This document shows, one piece after another, positions 10,609 to 20,674 of a DNA stretch of 64,000 nt (the first letter of the stretch is position 1; each line of letters opens with the position of its first letter). The DNA comes from Nannochloropsis salina CCMP1776 (taxonomy: Eukaryota > Sar > Eustigmatophyceae > Eustigmatales > Monodopsidaceae). Both the position numbers and the translations under genes were made by a program. A model generated the notes under the pieces. That model did not search any database, had not been told where the DNA came from, and worked only from the letters and a program-made list of their open reading frames with translations. The stretch is from positions 317,071 through 381,070 of the forward strand of contig SDOX01000145.1 of assembly GCA_004565275.1 (NCBI GenBank), read 5' to 3'.

Positions 10609-10876
10609 ATGGCTGAGATGGAATATCATCTACAAGCTCTCAAGACCATCAGGCAAGAGAACTCCGCAAATCCTGGGAATGCGGCCATATTAACCATCAG
10701 CAATCATATACAGGAGCTTTTATTGGGGGCTGGCGCTATTACAAGGGAGTTTTGGCTCATCTGCGCACATGGAGTCGCTCAAGTGAGTACGATCCTATCT
10801 TTTATCTACGCGCTGTAATCAGGTGGCAGGGCAGGCCTCGCTCTGCCTCAGATCGCCAAATGAAAGACTGAGTTGA
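10609..10876 (+). CDS. Possible 75-residue protein, two exons
   Basis: Exon 10609-10782 begins with ATGGCTGAG and ends in a strong GTGAGT donor. A 40-nt intron ending TAATCAG would join it in phase 0 to 10823-10876, giving 75 residues (MAEMEYHLQALKTIRQEN... to ...SPNERLS). The composition looks like a small helical protein. I know no family for it. The intron would be much shorter than the other introns here, which lowers confidence. A longer gene running toward 11.5 kb is an alternative. Confidence 0.3.
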
Positions 10877-11162
10877 GGACCTCATGGGCGAGAGCTTGCG
10901 TTCAGCTGAATTCTACGGCAGCATTTTCTTGCTTTAATTTGCCAGAGTTTACGTGATTGAATGACAAAAATACCCAATTATGAAGCTTTGTTCTGTTGAA
11001 AGAATGTTGAAGGCTTGCAAATTTCTACAGGGATAGTGTATATTTTTGGTAGTCTTCTCGATTTTGAAGCTCTTTTTTAATCATCTCTTTGAGTCGCTCA
11101 AAACTTCTTATGAGACCTGAGTTGTATGATTGCTCCATTCTCACTGATGGAAAGCCTAAGAA

Positions 11163-11525
11163 ATGACGTTAAAGGCTTCAAAGATGTTTTGTACGAATGC
11201 GCCTTCCACTCACCAACCTCCTGCCGTTCCAGACGCTGATGCTACCTATTCTTCTGAACAGCCATGTCAAGATACGATGTACTTCCGTATAGACGAGATT
11301 ATAAAAAACCAAGCGATGCTGCGATGCTCAACAGTCATTGGTAAAGTTTTAAAAAAAAGCACTGACTTTTTTCATCGAGAAGGCATTCCTACCACTCGTG
11401 AGGGACATAAATGTATGAGTGAAGGAAATTTACATCGTTCGAACAACATTAATTTACGCTTTGGTTGTTCACGAGGCAGGCTCCATGATCGCATCTGTGA
11501 TCACGCGCTAATTGGAAAGTGCTGA
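11163..11525 (+). CDS. Possible hypothetical protein or exon
   Basis: Open plus frame of 120 codons with an ATG at 11163. The first about 60 residues (NAPSTHQPPAVPDADATYS..., TMYFRIDEIIKNQAML) look protein-like and end at a GTAAAG donor-like site near 11341. The remainder looks less convincing. It could be an exon of the small gene just upstream. No family recognised; the 3' end lies convergent to the aspartate carbamoyltransferase gene. Confidence 0.22.
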   Translation: MTLKASKMFCTNAPSTHQPPAVPDADATYSSEQPCQDTMYFRIDEIIKNQAMLRCSTVIGKVLKKSTDFFHREGIPTTREGHKCMSEGNLHRSNNINLRFGCSRGRLHDRICDHALIGKC

Positions 11526-11698
11526 TGACCAAGGGGGGAAATGGAGGAGAATGACTTCCTCGATTCTCACCGCAAGCCGACATGCGGCCCAGACTTTCCA
11601 TCCATAAGAGGAAAGAAATCATGTCATGGTGCAGCCTTTCCTCTCTCACCAAAAATTTGAATTTCAATACTTTCCTTTGTTTCTCGCGGATGCGTCGG

Positions 11699-12796
11699 TC
11701 AATGGTTTGAAACACCCGATACACCCATTATCAAAGCGATCAGAGCCATGCGTGCATACATGCCATTTTCCATTTGCCTGAAATAAGCGGCTCGTGGATC
11801 TTGGTCGACTCGGTCGTCAATCTCTCCAACGCGTGGGAGAGGATGCATCAAGACTAGTGAGCACTTACATAGTTGCATGGTTTGAGGCGTTATACGAAAG
11901 ATGTCCTTCACTTTCTCGTAGTCTGCAGCCCTCGGGAATCGTTCTTTCTGTACCCTGGTCATGTAGAGCACATCCATGGTCGCGAGCACGTCTTCATCCA
12001 GCGTAAAGTACTCATGCTGTTGGACCCCACGGCTATCTACATATTTCTTCACTTCTTCCGGCATCGCCAAGGATTGGGGGCTCACATAGATCAGCCGGAT
12101 GCCGCTAAACAAACACAACAAGCGCGCAAAAGAATGCGCAGTGCGTCCATGTTTTAAATCTCCTACAAAGGCAACTGTCTTGTTTCTTATCTCTCCGACC
12201 TCGAGCTTCACTGTGAGGAGGTCCAGCAGTGATTGCGTGGGATGTTCTCCTGTTCCATCGCCCGCGTTCAGAAGAGGTTTTGGGCAGGTCATTGCAGCCT
12301 CGCGCACGCTTCCCTGGACAGGATGCCGCAAGACCACAACGTCGCAATAGCATGCCATGGATCTCACGGTGTCACTGAGAGTCTCTCCTTTTTGCGCGCT
12401 GGAGCTGGACTCATTTACGTGAATGCAACTTCCCCCAAGCCGTTGAAATGCCGCTTGGAAAGATGACGTCGTCCGTGTTGAGGGTTCGAAGAATATACTT
12501 CCTAAAATGCGTCCTTGCAACCGTAGATCGCCGCCATGAACTTTCACAAGCTCTTTCATAGCCTCCGCCTCGCGTAGAAATAGCTCCAATGCCGGTAAAG
12601 TAATCTGTGTAGCTGACAAGAAGTGCTGCCCAACCCAGGATTGTGGATCGCTACTGAACACAGTACAGTCGTCTCGAGTCATGGTCGAGGATGAGACGCT
12701 TTCTTTCAAGTATTGTGCATGGATGAGTAAAAAGAAAAACGAGAACGTGAGGGATAAGATCATAAACTTTATGGCTCGCCTCGCAATATCACGCAT
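11699..12796 (-). CDS. pyrB: Aspartate carbamoyltransferase
   Basis: 365 residues in one exon, ATG at 12796 with an in-frame stop just upstream. Catalyses carbamoyl phosphate + L-aspartate to N-carbamoyl-aspartate, step 2 of pyrimidine synthesis. Signature residues: carbamoyl-phosphate loop EPSTRTTSSF, the following Ser/Lys loop (SSSSAQKGETLSDT), HPTQSLLDL, the aspartate-side MHPLPRVGEI and VDQDPRAAYFRQ. It is a stand-alone enzyme, not part of an animal-type CAD fusion, as in plants and algae. The N-terminal about 28 residues (MRDIARRAIKF then a strongly hydrophobic stretch) form a signal peptide or anchor, so import into the plastid or ER is likely (inference). No Phe cleavage motif as clear as in the other plastid proteins is seen. 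A second Met at about residue 39 could start a cytosolic form. Confidence 0.95.
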   Translation of the reverse strand: MRDIARRAIKFMILSLTFSFFFLLIHAQYLKESVSSSTMTRDDCTVFSSDPQSWVGQHFLSATQITLPALELFLREAEAMKELVKVHGGDLRLQGRILGSIFFEPSTRTTSSFQAAFQRLGGSCIHVNESSSSAQKGETLSDTVRSMACYCDVVVLRHPVQGSVREAAMTCPKPLLNAGDGTGEHPTQSLLDLLTVKLEVGEIRNKTVAFVGDLKHGRTAHSFARLLCLFSGIRLIYVSPQSLAMPEEVKKYVDSRGVQQHEYFTLDEDVLATMDVLYMTRVQKERFPRAADYEKVKDIFRITPQTMQLCKCSLVLMHPLPRVGEIDDRVDQDPRAAYFRQMENGMYARMALIALIMGVSGVSNH

Positions 12797-13290
12797 CCGG
12801 GACTGCTCTTCGGATTAAGCCCTCCGTGTCTGAGTTTTAAATGTAGATAGAGATGCTTTGCGTACAGAGATGGAGGACGGACAACATGTTAACAAGCATG
12901 TGCCCGGTGTGTCTAACAGTGACCGGCCTGAGCATGTAGAGACGGTGATCTTGACGCCCCCGGGGAAATGAAGGAGGTTATATGCTCGAGGCTTCCATAG
13001 CCTTTCAAGAAATCTTATGCTCTCACGATCAATTGGTTGCCATCAGGTCAACACCAACATTCACAGGCTACTTTTTATTTTTTGAGGCTCCACGTACGTA
13101 ATTATCTCCTTCTTTTGCTGTCTGCTTCTATCAATCCTTATTGGAGCCGCGGTAAGTGCCTCATGTCGTGGGACTGTTATCTCGGTAGGCTAATTCATAG
13201 AATCAGGAGGGAAAAGCGGCGAGCTGCGATACTGCTGGCCACTTTGTACATTAATGACTGAATGCCAAATCCTGCAACACGCAGGTTTAA
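12797..13290. other. Divergent intergenic region (aspartate carbamoyltransferase / TCAIM-like)
   Basis: About 490 bp between two divergent start codons; contains both promoters. A 74-codon plus frame (13037-13261) has no support. Confidence 0.4.
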
Positions 13291-14710
13291 ATGCTTCGTC
13301 GGCTTCTACGTCCCTTTGTAAAGCAGATCCATCCAGACTTCCATCAGAATGTAAGTCCGGAGGGGGTGTTTGGAATGTCATCTATGTCATTTGATGGTGC
13401 GGGTGTACATGATGATGATGAAGATGATGATGAAGAAGAAAAAGATGATGATGATGATTATGATGGTTGTGGTGGCGAGCTTCGATGGCTTGCTATCAAC
13501 AGAATCGTCAGGGTGACTTGTCAAATGAAAGGTGGGGGTTTGCAAGAAAGTCTCTCGCTTGTTTGGAAGGAGGATATGGGCGCTCATCGGTGCCAATGAT
13601 CGGATTACCAGTACTCCCCTTGGGCTCCTGGGGTTTGTTAAACAAAGATCGCTTTGGCTAAAAGTTCGGAGGTGGCGAGTGGAAGAAGAGCAGTGCTATG
13701 AAAACAACTGAGTACTTTTTTCGTGGTGACATCTTGTCTCCTTTACGGTATGGGAAGACTCACGTCTACCCTTATATACAAGATAAGAAGACTTAAGTGC
13801 ACCAGCTTTCAATGTTGTTTACGTATAGGCCCCGACAGCTGCGAAACGTACGAATGAGCAGTCACTGCAGCAGCTAAATCGAATCTTAGACGCCTTGGAA
13901 GCTGTGGGGAGAGGAAAGCTCAGTACGCAGAGTAGGCATGCTGTAAGCAACGCTTTTCAGTCACACTATCTTGAAGAATGTTACGAGCTGACATTTCACG
14001 TTGTAAGGCCAAACAGTACAATCGGAAAACTGGAAGACAAGACTTCTACTTCTTCGCCACTGCAAAGCTTCACCGCGCGCCTTCTTTTTCCATCAAGTAC
14101 TATTTCGCATTTCGCTAAAACAGCTCTGCCGCATGCATCCTCATCTACGAAATCACACGACAAAGTGACATACTTCTTACCGGAAGAGATACGTCAGCAA
14201 TTCCGGAAGCTTCTCTACGGCGCTGGATTGACCATCCCGAAGGAATTAAAATCGATTACTGCTAAAGCGCGAGGCTATGATGAATTAAGGCCTCATGGGT
14301 TGATAAGTGCAGCAGCTGCCAAAATGATGGTGCTTGCCGATCTGATGACACAAGATCTTCATCATGAAGGCTCAACCACACTTGATTCTCGCGCTGCTGT
14401 CGCTCACATGCTAAGGAGTGGAAGGATTTTGACGAAGGGTTTGGTCCCGGCAGAAGAAGTGCTTGCCATACAGGTTCTTGAGAAAGTTCTGCACAGTATT
14501 TTGGAAGAGGTCCAGCTCGAAGAGATTTTGACAAGCGTTCAAATTGTGCTCGACAGGGAATCTAATAAGCTCTGTTGGGAGATACTTTCAAGCAAACTTT
14601 CGGGTAAATGTGAATATATTTTTGTTTGTCCCGCAGATTCGAGAAGAGTACGACACAGTCTAGCCTTCATTCTTCATTTAATCAGCCACCGAAATGCTAC
14701 GGAGGCCTGA
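13291..14710 (+). CDS. TCAIM-like protein with a J-domain-like N-terminus (DUF4460/DUF4461 type)
   Basis: Exons 13291-13350 and 13829-14710, intron 13351-13828 (GTAAGT...TATAG, phase 0), 313 residues. The join reads MLRRLLRPFVKQIHPDFHQN, then an Ala-Pro-rich link and NEQSLQQLNRILD. This matches the start of the TCAIM (T-cell activation inhibitor, mitochondrial) family, with its HPD motif and 'NE.SL..LN' helix. That N-terminus is J-domain-like and suggests Hsp70 contact (inference). The family is found in protists as well as animals, usually in mitochondria. At 313 residues it is shorter than human TCAIM (about 500). Near the 3' end a 33-nt stretch (about 14605-14637) starts GTAAATG, ends CCCGCAG, keeps frame either way and could be a tiny optional intron. 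Confidence 0.75.
13411..13465 (+). repeat. GAT/GAA trinucleotide tract inside an intron
   Basis: Imperfect (GAT)n(GAA)n microsatellite of about 55 bp within the TCAIM-like gene's intron. It stays open in the upstream exon's frame and would encode an Asp/Glu run if the intron were retained. Confidence 0.85.
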
Positions 14711-16144
14711 AAAGTTCTCAGAATAGGTATCGGTACCCTTATTTGAGAGTTCTTCAAAATTCTATGGTTTTCGTGAAACTTGCAAGTGTAGAGTATATGC
14801 TCTGTACACACTGTTATGGACATAAAGGATAAACAGGACGTTTGTTGTTTAGAAAGAATGTAAAGTATAATTACGTGTATAACAAGTATTCCAAGACATG
14901 CAATCAAAGTAATCTTCGGCGAGGATTCATCGATCTTATTTTTTATTACAGTTCTACCACTCGTGCGCTTCGCACCTCGTTAGCATGCCTCTGCCATGTG
15001 GTGTGAAGGGTAATTCAAAGGCCAAACTTTATGTCGGTGATAGTACTCAAGCTAGTGACGAAAGCTCGAGCCATCTTGCAAGATGTGTGACAGTGATTTG
15101 AAGAGCTCCAGACTCTATCTTAATTATCAATATCTGCAATAGTAACTATTCTTAATCAGCTAGAAAACTGATGCTTTTTACTTTCCAGTTATCTTTTTAA
15201 GTTTCTGTCAATCAAATCATACAATTAAAAATCCATCAAGTCTAGGAGACAGATAACTCGTGTTCACCTGTGCCAAAGGGCACCTTCATTTTGTCCTACA
15301 CGGCATAAGACAAAAGTAATTTGAGATGTAGTGCTCCATGAGACTTTTCGCAATTTAATACATTGATTACTCCATGGAAACGCATCGTTTCGGCCGGAAA
15401 GAATTTATAGGTAAATGCCAGAAAAATCTTTTTAAATGGATGAACACGATATATTAATCGTCTATAGAAAAGGTTCCTCGTCAAGCTCATTAACGCAGAG
15501 ATAAACAGAAAACATTAAGCAAAGTGTGTGAAACTTTTAGTGTGCGCTTGATCTCCTCGATGTCTTGCAGAAGGGTCGAAAAGGGGTAGGCGTATACCGC
15601 CCTGAGAGGCAGGACCTACTCTGTAGACGTTTGGCTGGCATTTTGGGGCGAACATAGCTCGGCACAGCTCACGCAGTTTAAATGGACTTTATCATGAATG
15701 CCCTTTCTCATATCAAATTAATGTTTCTCACAACACCGATGACTTTCATTTGAGGTGCCATATGTCATGGACTCTCCAATCGGTGTCATCGAAAGAGTTA
15801 AATCTTATGTTTAGCATTCTCTCATAATCTTCACAGCTTTGATGAGGTAGAACGCTTCACAAGCATTTAAACCTTTCTGTTCTTTCAGATTTGCGTCATC
15901 ATCCCCAATATTGACTTTTTAGTATCAAATCCTCTGCACCAAGGGGTTAAACGATGGCCCATACTTAACTTTAACTGTATAACACAGCAATACGCCCCTT
16001 CTACCTTCGTTTAAGTTTTTCTCACACTCGTATATTCACGATGTTACTCCGCTGCAACCATTACACGTACGCATGAAAGATTTGTTCCCGATTTTTGAAT
16101 ACGTCCCGAATTTTATTAGACGTAATGCGACATAATACGTTAAT
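14711..16144. other. AT-rich gene-poor stretch
   Basis: About 1.4 kb between the 3' ends of two convergent genes. It is visibly more AT-rich than its surroundings, with no frame above 65 codons that looks coding. I saw no tRNA-like cloverleaf or repeat unit. It may hold long 3' UTRs, a noncoding RNA or a replication origin, but nothing in the sequence decides this. Confidence 0.5.
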
Positions 16145-18067
16145 TTAATTGTCTACACCGCCAGCATTCGAGGCTCTGGTGGACTTATCTGCCATACTAA
16201 TCTTTTTCTGTTCACCTTTCAAATGCATTTGCTTTCGCAATATCATTTTAAAATCACTTATGTCCCCTTCATATCTGGATATTGTTTTGTTGTCGCACAT
16301 CCAAATTTCTTTCGCGACCTGAGAAATTAGACGCATATCGTGCGAAACTAAGACAACTCCACCTGCAAAATGGTTGATAGCATCTGCCAAAGAGTCTATG
16401 GACTCCATATCCAAATGATTGGTGGGTTCATCTAAAAGCAACAAATGTGGTGCATCTTTAGCCATCTTTGCGAAGACGACACGCGTCCGCTGCCCATCCG
16501 ACAAATTTGCCATGACCTGGGTCTGGACCTCACCCGAGACTCCGTATCGGCCGAGAAATTTCCGAAGTTCCTCCCTACTCGATTCCTTGTATGTGTCGCA
16601 CATGAAGTCAAGGGGAGTTTTGGTCAGATCAAGCACGTCAACAAAGTGCTGAGTGAAGGTGGAAATTCGCAGATGCGAGTGTGGACGCACGTCCCCGACG
16701 GTTGGTACAAGCAGGCCGCACATAAGCTTTAGCAAAGTCGATTTGCCAGCACCATTGGGTCCCACAAGAGCTACCCGAGAGTCCAGGTCGACTCCATAGT
16801 CTACATTCCGATAAAGCACCTCGCAACCAGGGTAACCAAATGTGATGTTCACCAGCTGCAGCACAGGGGGAGGAAGCGAGCCCGGATCAGGAAAGCGAAA
16901 GTTGAAGCTCGCTTCTCTCACTACTTTGTCCGTGAGGCCACCTCGTACCATTTTAGCTAGTGTCTTCTCCTTGCTCTGAGCCTGACGTGCAAGCTTGGCG
17001 CTGCCGTGGCCAAACTTGGCAATGTACTCCTTCATCTGTTTAATTTGGTCTTGTTCCCAGTGGTAACGCTTCATCTGCTCTTCTTCCAATTCAGCGCGCG
17101 TCTGAACAAAGGAATCATAATTCCCGGTGTAGTACTTCAGTTTTTTGTCCGATAGGTGGACAATATGAGTGCAAACATTGTTCAAAAAGTCCTGCGAGTG
17201 CGAGACCAAGAACAAAATCTTTTTCCAGGCTGAAAGATAGTCCTCGAGCCACACAACCGCCTCCATGTCCAAATGATTTGTTGGTTCATCTAAGAGCAAT
17301 AATTCGGGCGACAGGAAGAGTGCCCGGGCCAAGGCGATGCGCATACGCCAACCACCGGAGAATTCACGCGTCTTCTTCTTCATAGTGGCCTTCGTAAAAC
17401 CCAGACCTGAGAGAATGGAGCAAGCGCGGACCTCGGCCGTGGAGGCATCCATCTCTTCCAAGCGTTCGTAGACCTGTTGCAACCGGTCCACGATGTCATC
17501 ATAGTCATCTCGAGCCTCCGCACCGTCCTCCGTCATGATGTTGTTCAGCAGGTCTGCTTCCCTCTCCAGCTTGGCGCGTTCCTCATCGACAGACATCACT
17601 GCATCGAGAGCTGTTAGGTCACTCGCCTCTATCTCATGTGTAAGATGAAACATGTCGATGCCATCTGGGATAGGTACGGCGCGTGCCCCGAGTACCCGCA
17701 TGATGGTAGATTTGCCTGAACCATTCATGCCCAAAAATCCATAGCGGTTTCCATGGTTCAGCACTATCTCACTGTCATCCAAGAGAATTTTGCCCATAAA
17801 TTGGACCGTCACATTTTGTACGTTGATGTCTTTCGTGTTGCGGTGCATTTCCTTGCTTGTGCTTGAGTACGTTGCGATGATCCCGTCAGCCGACAGCTTC
17901 TCCACTGCCGAGGGCCCGTCATCCATCCGCAGGTTCTCGAGGCTCAACGTCGAGGCGGACGCCTCCGAGGTCGCTTCTGTCTTGGTATCTTCCTCCAATT
18001 TTTTTTTGGTAGCGGCTGCAGCAGCCGCAGTCCCCTTCTTTGGTGGCCGGCGAGACTTGAGACCCAT
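16145..18067 (-). CDS. ABCF-family ATPase, ABCF2/ARB1-like ribosome biogenesis factor
   Basis: 640 residues, single exon, ATG at 18067. A soluble protein with two ABC domains and no membrane segments. First domain: Walker [10 protein letters not shown], signature FSGGW, Walker [13 protein letters not shown]. Second: GPNGAGKST, signature variant [18 protein letters not shown] Lys/Gln-rich linker ([21 protein letters not shown]) joins them. The Ala/Lys-rich N-terminus ([18 protein letters not shown]) and the sequence around the first Walker A match ABCF2/yeast Arb1 rather than GCN20 or ABCE1. Known role: shuttling ATPase in 40S/60S ribosome maturation. Length is normal for the family (about 610-640). 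Confidence 0.93.
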   Translation of the reverse strand: MGLKSRRPPKKGTAAAAAATKKKLEEDTKTEATSEASASTLSLENLRMDDGPSAVEKLSADGIIATYSSTSKEMHRNTKDINVQNVTVQFMGKILLDDSEIVLNHGNRYGFLGMNGSGKSTIMRVLGARAVPIPDGIDMFHLTHEIEASDLTALDAVMSVDEERAKLEREADLLNNIMTEDGAEARDDYDDIVDRLQQVYERLEEMDASTAEVRACSILSGLGFTKATMKKKTREFSGGWRMRIALARALFLSPELLLLDEPTNHLDMEAVVWLEDYLSAWKKILFLVSHSQDFLNNVCTHIVHLSDKKLKYYTGNYDSFVQTRAELEEEQMKRYHWEQDQIKQMKEYIAKFGHGSAKLARQAQSKEKTLAKMVRGGLTDKVVREASFNFRFPDPGSLPPPVLQLVNITFGYPGCEVLYRNVDYGVDLDSRVALVGPNGAGKSTLLKLMCGLLVPTVGDVRPHSHLRISTFTQHFVDVLDLTKTPLDFMCDTYKESSREELRKFLGRYGVSGEVQTQVMANLSDGQRTRVVFAKMAKDAPHLLLLDEPTNHLDMESIDSLADAINHFAGGVVLVSHDMRLISQVAKEIWMCDNKTISRYEGDISDFKMILRKQMHLKGEQKKISMADKSTRASNAGGVDN

Positions 18068-18796
18068 TTCGAACGGTGACGTTATTTAAGGCGGACCTGT
18101 ATGATTAAAAAGAAGTCACACAAAGGAATATAAGACGCGAAGACATGCTTATTTGCCATTAGCTCCATTGTGCTGTGCATCACACTGCGTGCCTAAGTAT
18201 AGATGGTCGTTGCGGGGCGAATGCTGCGCATCAATTGGAAGATCGGTGGGGAATACTCCATGAGAAGAGTACGACACTAAACGGGAAGACAGAGACAACA
18301 TGATAGGCCGAGAAAGATCTCTGCCTGGGGCCGCGATGAGAGGCAATATGGCACAATTTGTCTCAAGCATCATGAGCGGTTCATAGTGCACGACGTGAAA
18401 GAGGCATGGGTACATGAAACAGTGCTCGGAAGAGAAGCCAGCGAGTCCATCCGCGCCAATGCCACAAAACGTCCTCCCAAACACTGATGGACGTCAAAAG
18501 AGCGCGTGTGATGCTTTTCAATGTGTCGCCTGAAATGTTGTGCTGCACGCTTGTTGCTCAATACCATTCTCGACGAGGATGGGGCCGACGCCTGCCTTTT
18601 CCGGGCAGGACGCGTCACTCTTTTTCCAGCCACATGCCTGGGTGGCGCTAGTCTTCGCTGTGGCCGGGGGCGAGGATAGAACAAAGCCTCCCGTTCCGTC
18701 ATCCTCCAGCCCTGCCCCCTGCTGCACTTGCAAGACTTGCACCAAATCACGCTCTTATACTCGCTCTCTTGTGCCAGGTGACGTTAAAATAGTGGC
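18068..18796. other. Divergent intergenic region (ABCF2 / plastid protein)
   Basis: About 730 bp with open frames on both strands between 18370 and 18790. None has a plausible start, splice pattern and family together. The GC-rich part near 18600-18750 may be 5' UTR of the plastid protein gene. Confidence 0.4.
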
Positions 18797-20386
18797 ATGC
18801 TCCTGCACATCGGGAAGGGTGGAAGAAAAGTGGCTGTCTATTTCCTGTTGGCCTTCGCCATCACAGGCGAACCTACTCAAGCCTTCCTGCCCGTCCTGCG
18901 AGCTTCGTCGCCATTGTTGCCACATTCATCGTCCGTTGTGCGTCATTTTCCTGGTAAGCACATTAGAAGTAGATGTACGGTAAAGTGCATTTCCGCTGAC
19001 AAGGCAACTTGTCTCATCGTTTCGGCGTTTGAGGAAATGCGGATTTGACAGCGGACTGAAGGAGCTTGCGGAAAATTTCATGAACGGATCTATTTTGAAC
19101 GAATATGTTGTAGGCGCTGTTAGCAATCTTGCCATTCCATGCTCTTTAATATATATAGAGAGAGGGAGCGCAGGAATTTTGGAAAACGACATGTCGATTC
19201 GGAATGCTCATTTAGAAAAAACACATGTTCCGACTTTTCTGTGTTAGATCTAGGCCTGACGAAAGACAGCTCTTCCTCGTCGAAGTCTTCCTGTCGGCCT
19301 GTCTCTTTATCTTCAGTGAATTCCGCATCCCCTTCTGGTGGGTCGAATGAGGTGGCCGAGGACGGGGTCTCTCTCAAGGACCTGCAGGATCTGGGAGCCG
19401 ATGCCGCATTTTTGGAAACGCAGGTAGTGGAATGGCTTGACAACGAATGGATACCGCAGGATTGTCATCAGGAGGTTGCAAAAGTTGCTGCCAAGGCCTA
19501 TGTGAAGGCCCGTGATGAGGGCATCGCCGACCTTGGCGGAGTCCTACTGCACGTGGGCACCGAGCTGGAGGACATGGACATGGGAGACGCATTTGTGGAC
19601 GCCTGGATGGTGGCCAATAAAGTCTCAGACCTTCTACTTATGCGCATGGGCCGCGAAGTCTGCTGTCCGGAGCCGGAGTTTACGGACGAGCAGCGTGTGC
19701 TCATGACGGAGGGTCGCGGAGAGCGGGAGATCATGGCGTCCGGCCTCCTGGGACGCGGTGCTCCTGGCAGCAAAGCTACCCTTGGCGGCGGGAGTGGTGG
19801 CAGCTCCTTGCTCAAGGATAAAGATGTACCACAATTACTGAATCCTCAAGCCCCCCCTGCTTTTTTTACGTTGGACGCGGTCCTACGTTCAGCCGAGCAA
19901 TACGTTGACGAGTTCGCGCGCTTCGATTTTATCCGTAAATTTCTGGATGGCCACGATGAAGCGTGGGTTGAAGCCAACATCATCATGGCAATAATACTTG
20001 GCTACAAATTTGATGAATGGGGCAACACCAACCTTGAAGACGTGCATGATCGCTTTCGAGAGCTTGCTTTCCCACCTGACTTTCGGGGAAACGAGGAAAT
20101 GCGAGCGATGTTAGACGCTATCCTTCGGGAGGATGAAGATGAAGATAAAATGAAGGGGCTGGAGGAGTTTCTCGAAGTTATGGTGGGTAAAGCTTACTAC
20201 CATCAATCGGACAAAGGTGATAACGAAGATTTTGCCTGTCGCGCGACACTCATAAAGTGGATCTACGAATATGATTTTGTGAATGACTGGCCTAGACTCC
20301 CCACCGTCCAGGCATTGCTTGAGGTAAAAGCGCGCATTGATGCCAAGCAGGAGGAGAATAAGCCACCTCAACGTTTCCTATATTGA
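18797..20386 (+). CDS. Plastid-targeted protein of unknown function
   Basis: Exons 18797-18953 and 19248-20386, intron 18954-19247 (GTAAGC...TTAG, phase 1), 431 residues. The first exon is almost entirely a bipartite presequence: signal peptide VAVYFLLAFAITGEPTQAF, then a Ser/Arg/His-rich transit region. The mature part has two conserved-looking blocks. One lies at about residues 95-185 (FLETQVVEWLDNEWIP, AYVKARDEGIADLG, FVDAWMVANKVSDLL). The other starts at about residue 275 (FDFIRKFLDGHDEAW, ...YKFDEWGNTNLEDVHDRF). An acidic helix and a basic C-terminus (KPPQRFLY) follow. There are no transmembrane segments after the presequence. I do not recognise the family. The first ATG gives the only frame with a presequence, so the model is good even though the function is unknown. 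Confidence 0.82.
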
Positions 20387-20674
20387 GCGAACACGGGGTG
20401 GTGAGGAGGTTAGACTTTCCGGGGGGGCAGTGCATTGTACAGCTTTATGTAGGCGCGCGGTCCAAGGTTGAGCAATAACTAAGCGCCGTTGCATAAATTT
20501 GTGCTCTGCCTTTTTGCGAAAGAATTAAATTAATCTATGAGGAGCTTTCGTAATTCTGTCCTTTCCGTTCCTTAGGAAGCTAGCAACAGAGAAAGACTGG
20601 AGAGGATGTGGTTATTAACCTGTGTACCCGGGTTCATTTCACCTTCGATTCAAAAACATAAATGTCTCAGGTAG

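Noticed and set aside
13387-13599. Asp/Glu-rich extension of the TCAIM-like protein through the GAT repeat
   Set aside because: A GTAAGT donor directly before it and the following exon's family match show it to be intronic.
15296-15490. Minus frame of 64 codons in the AT-rich island
   Set aside because: Short, no family, no splice or start support.
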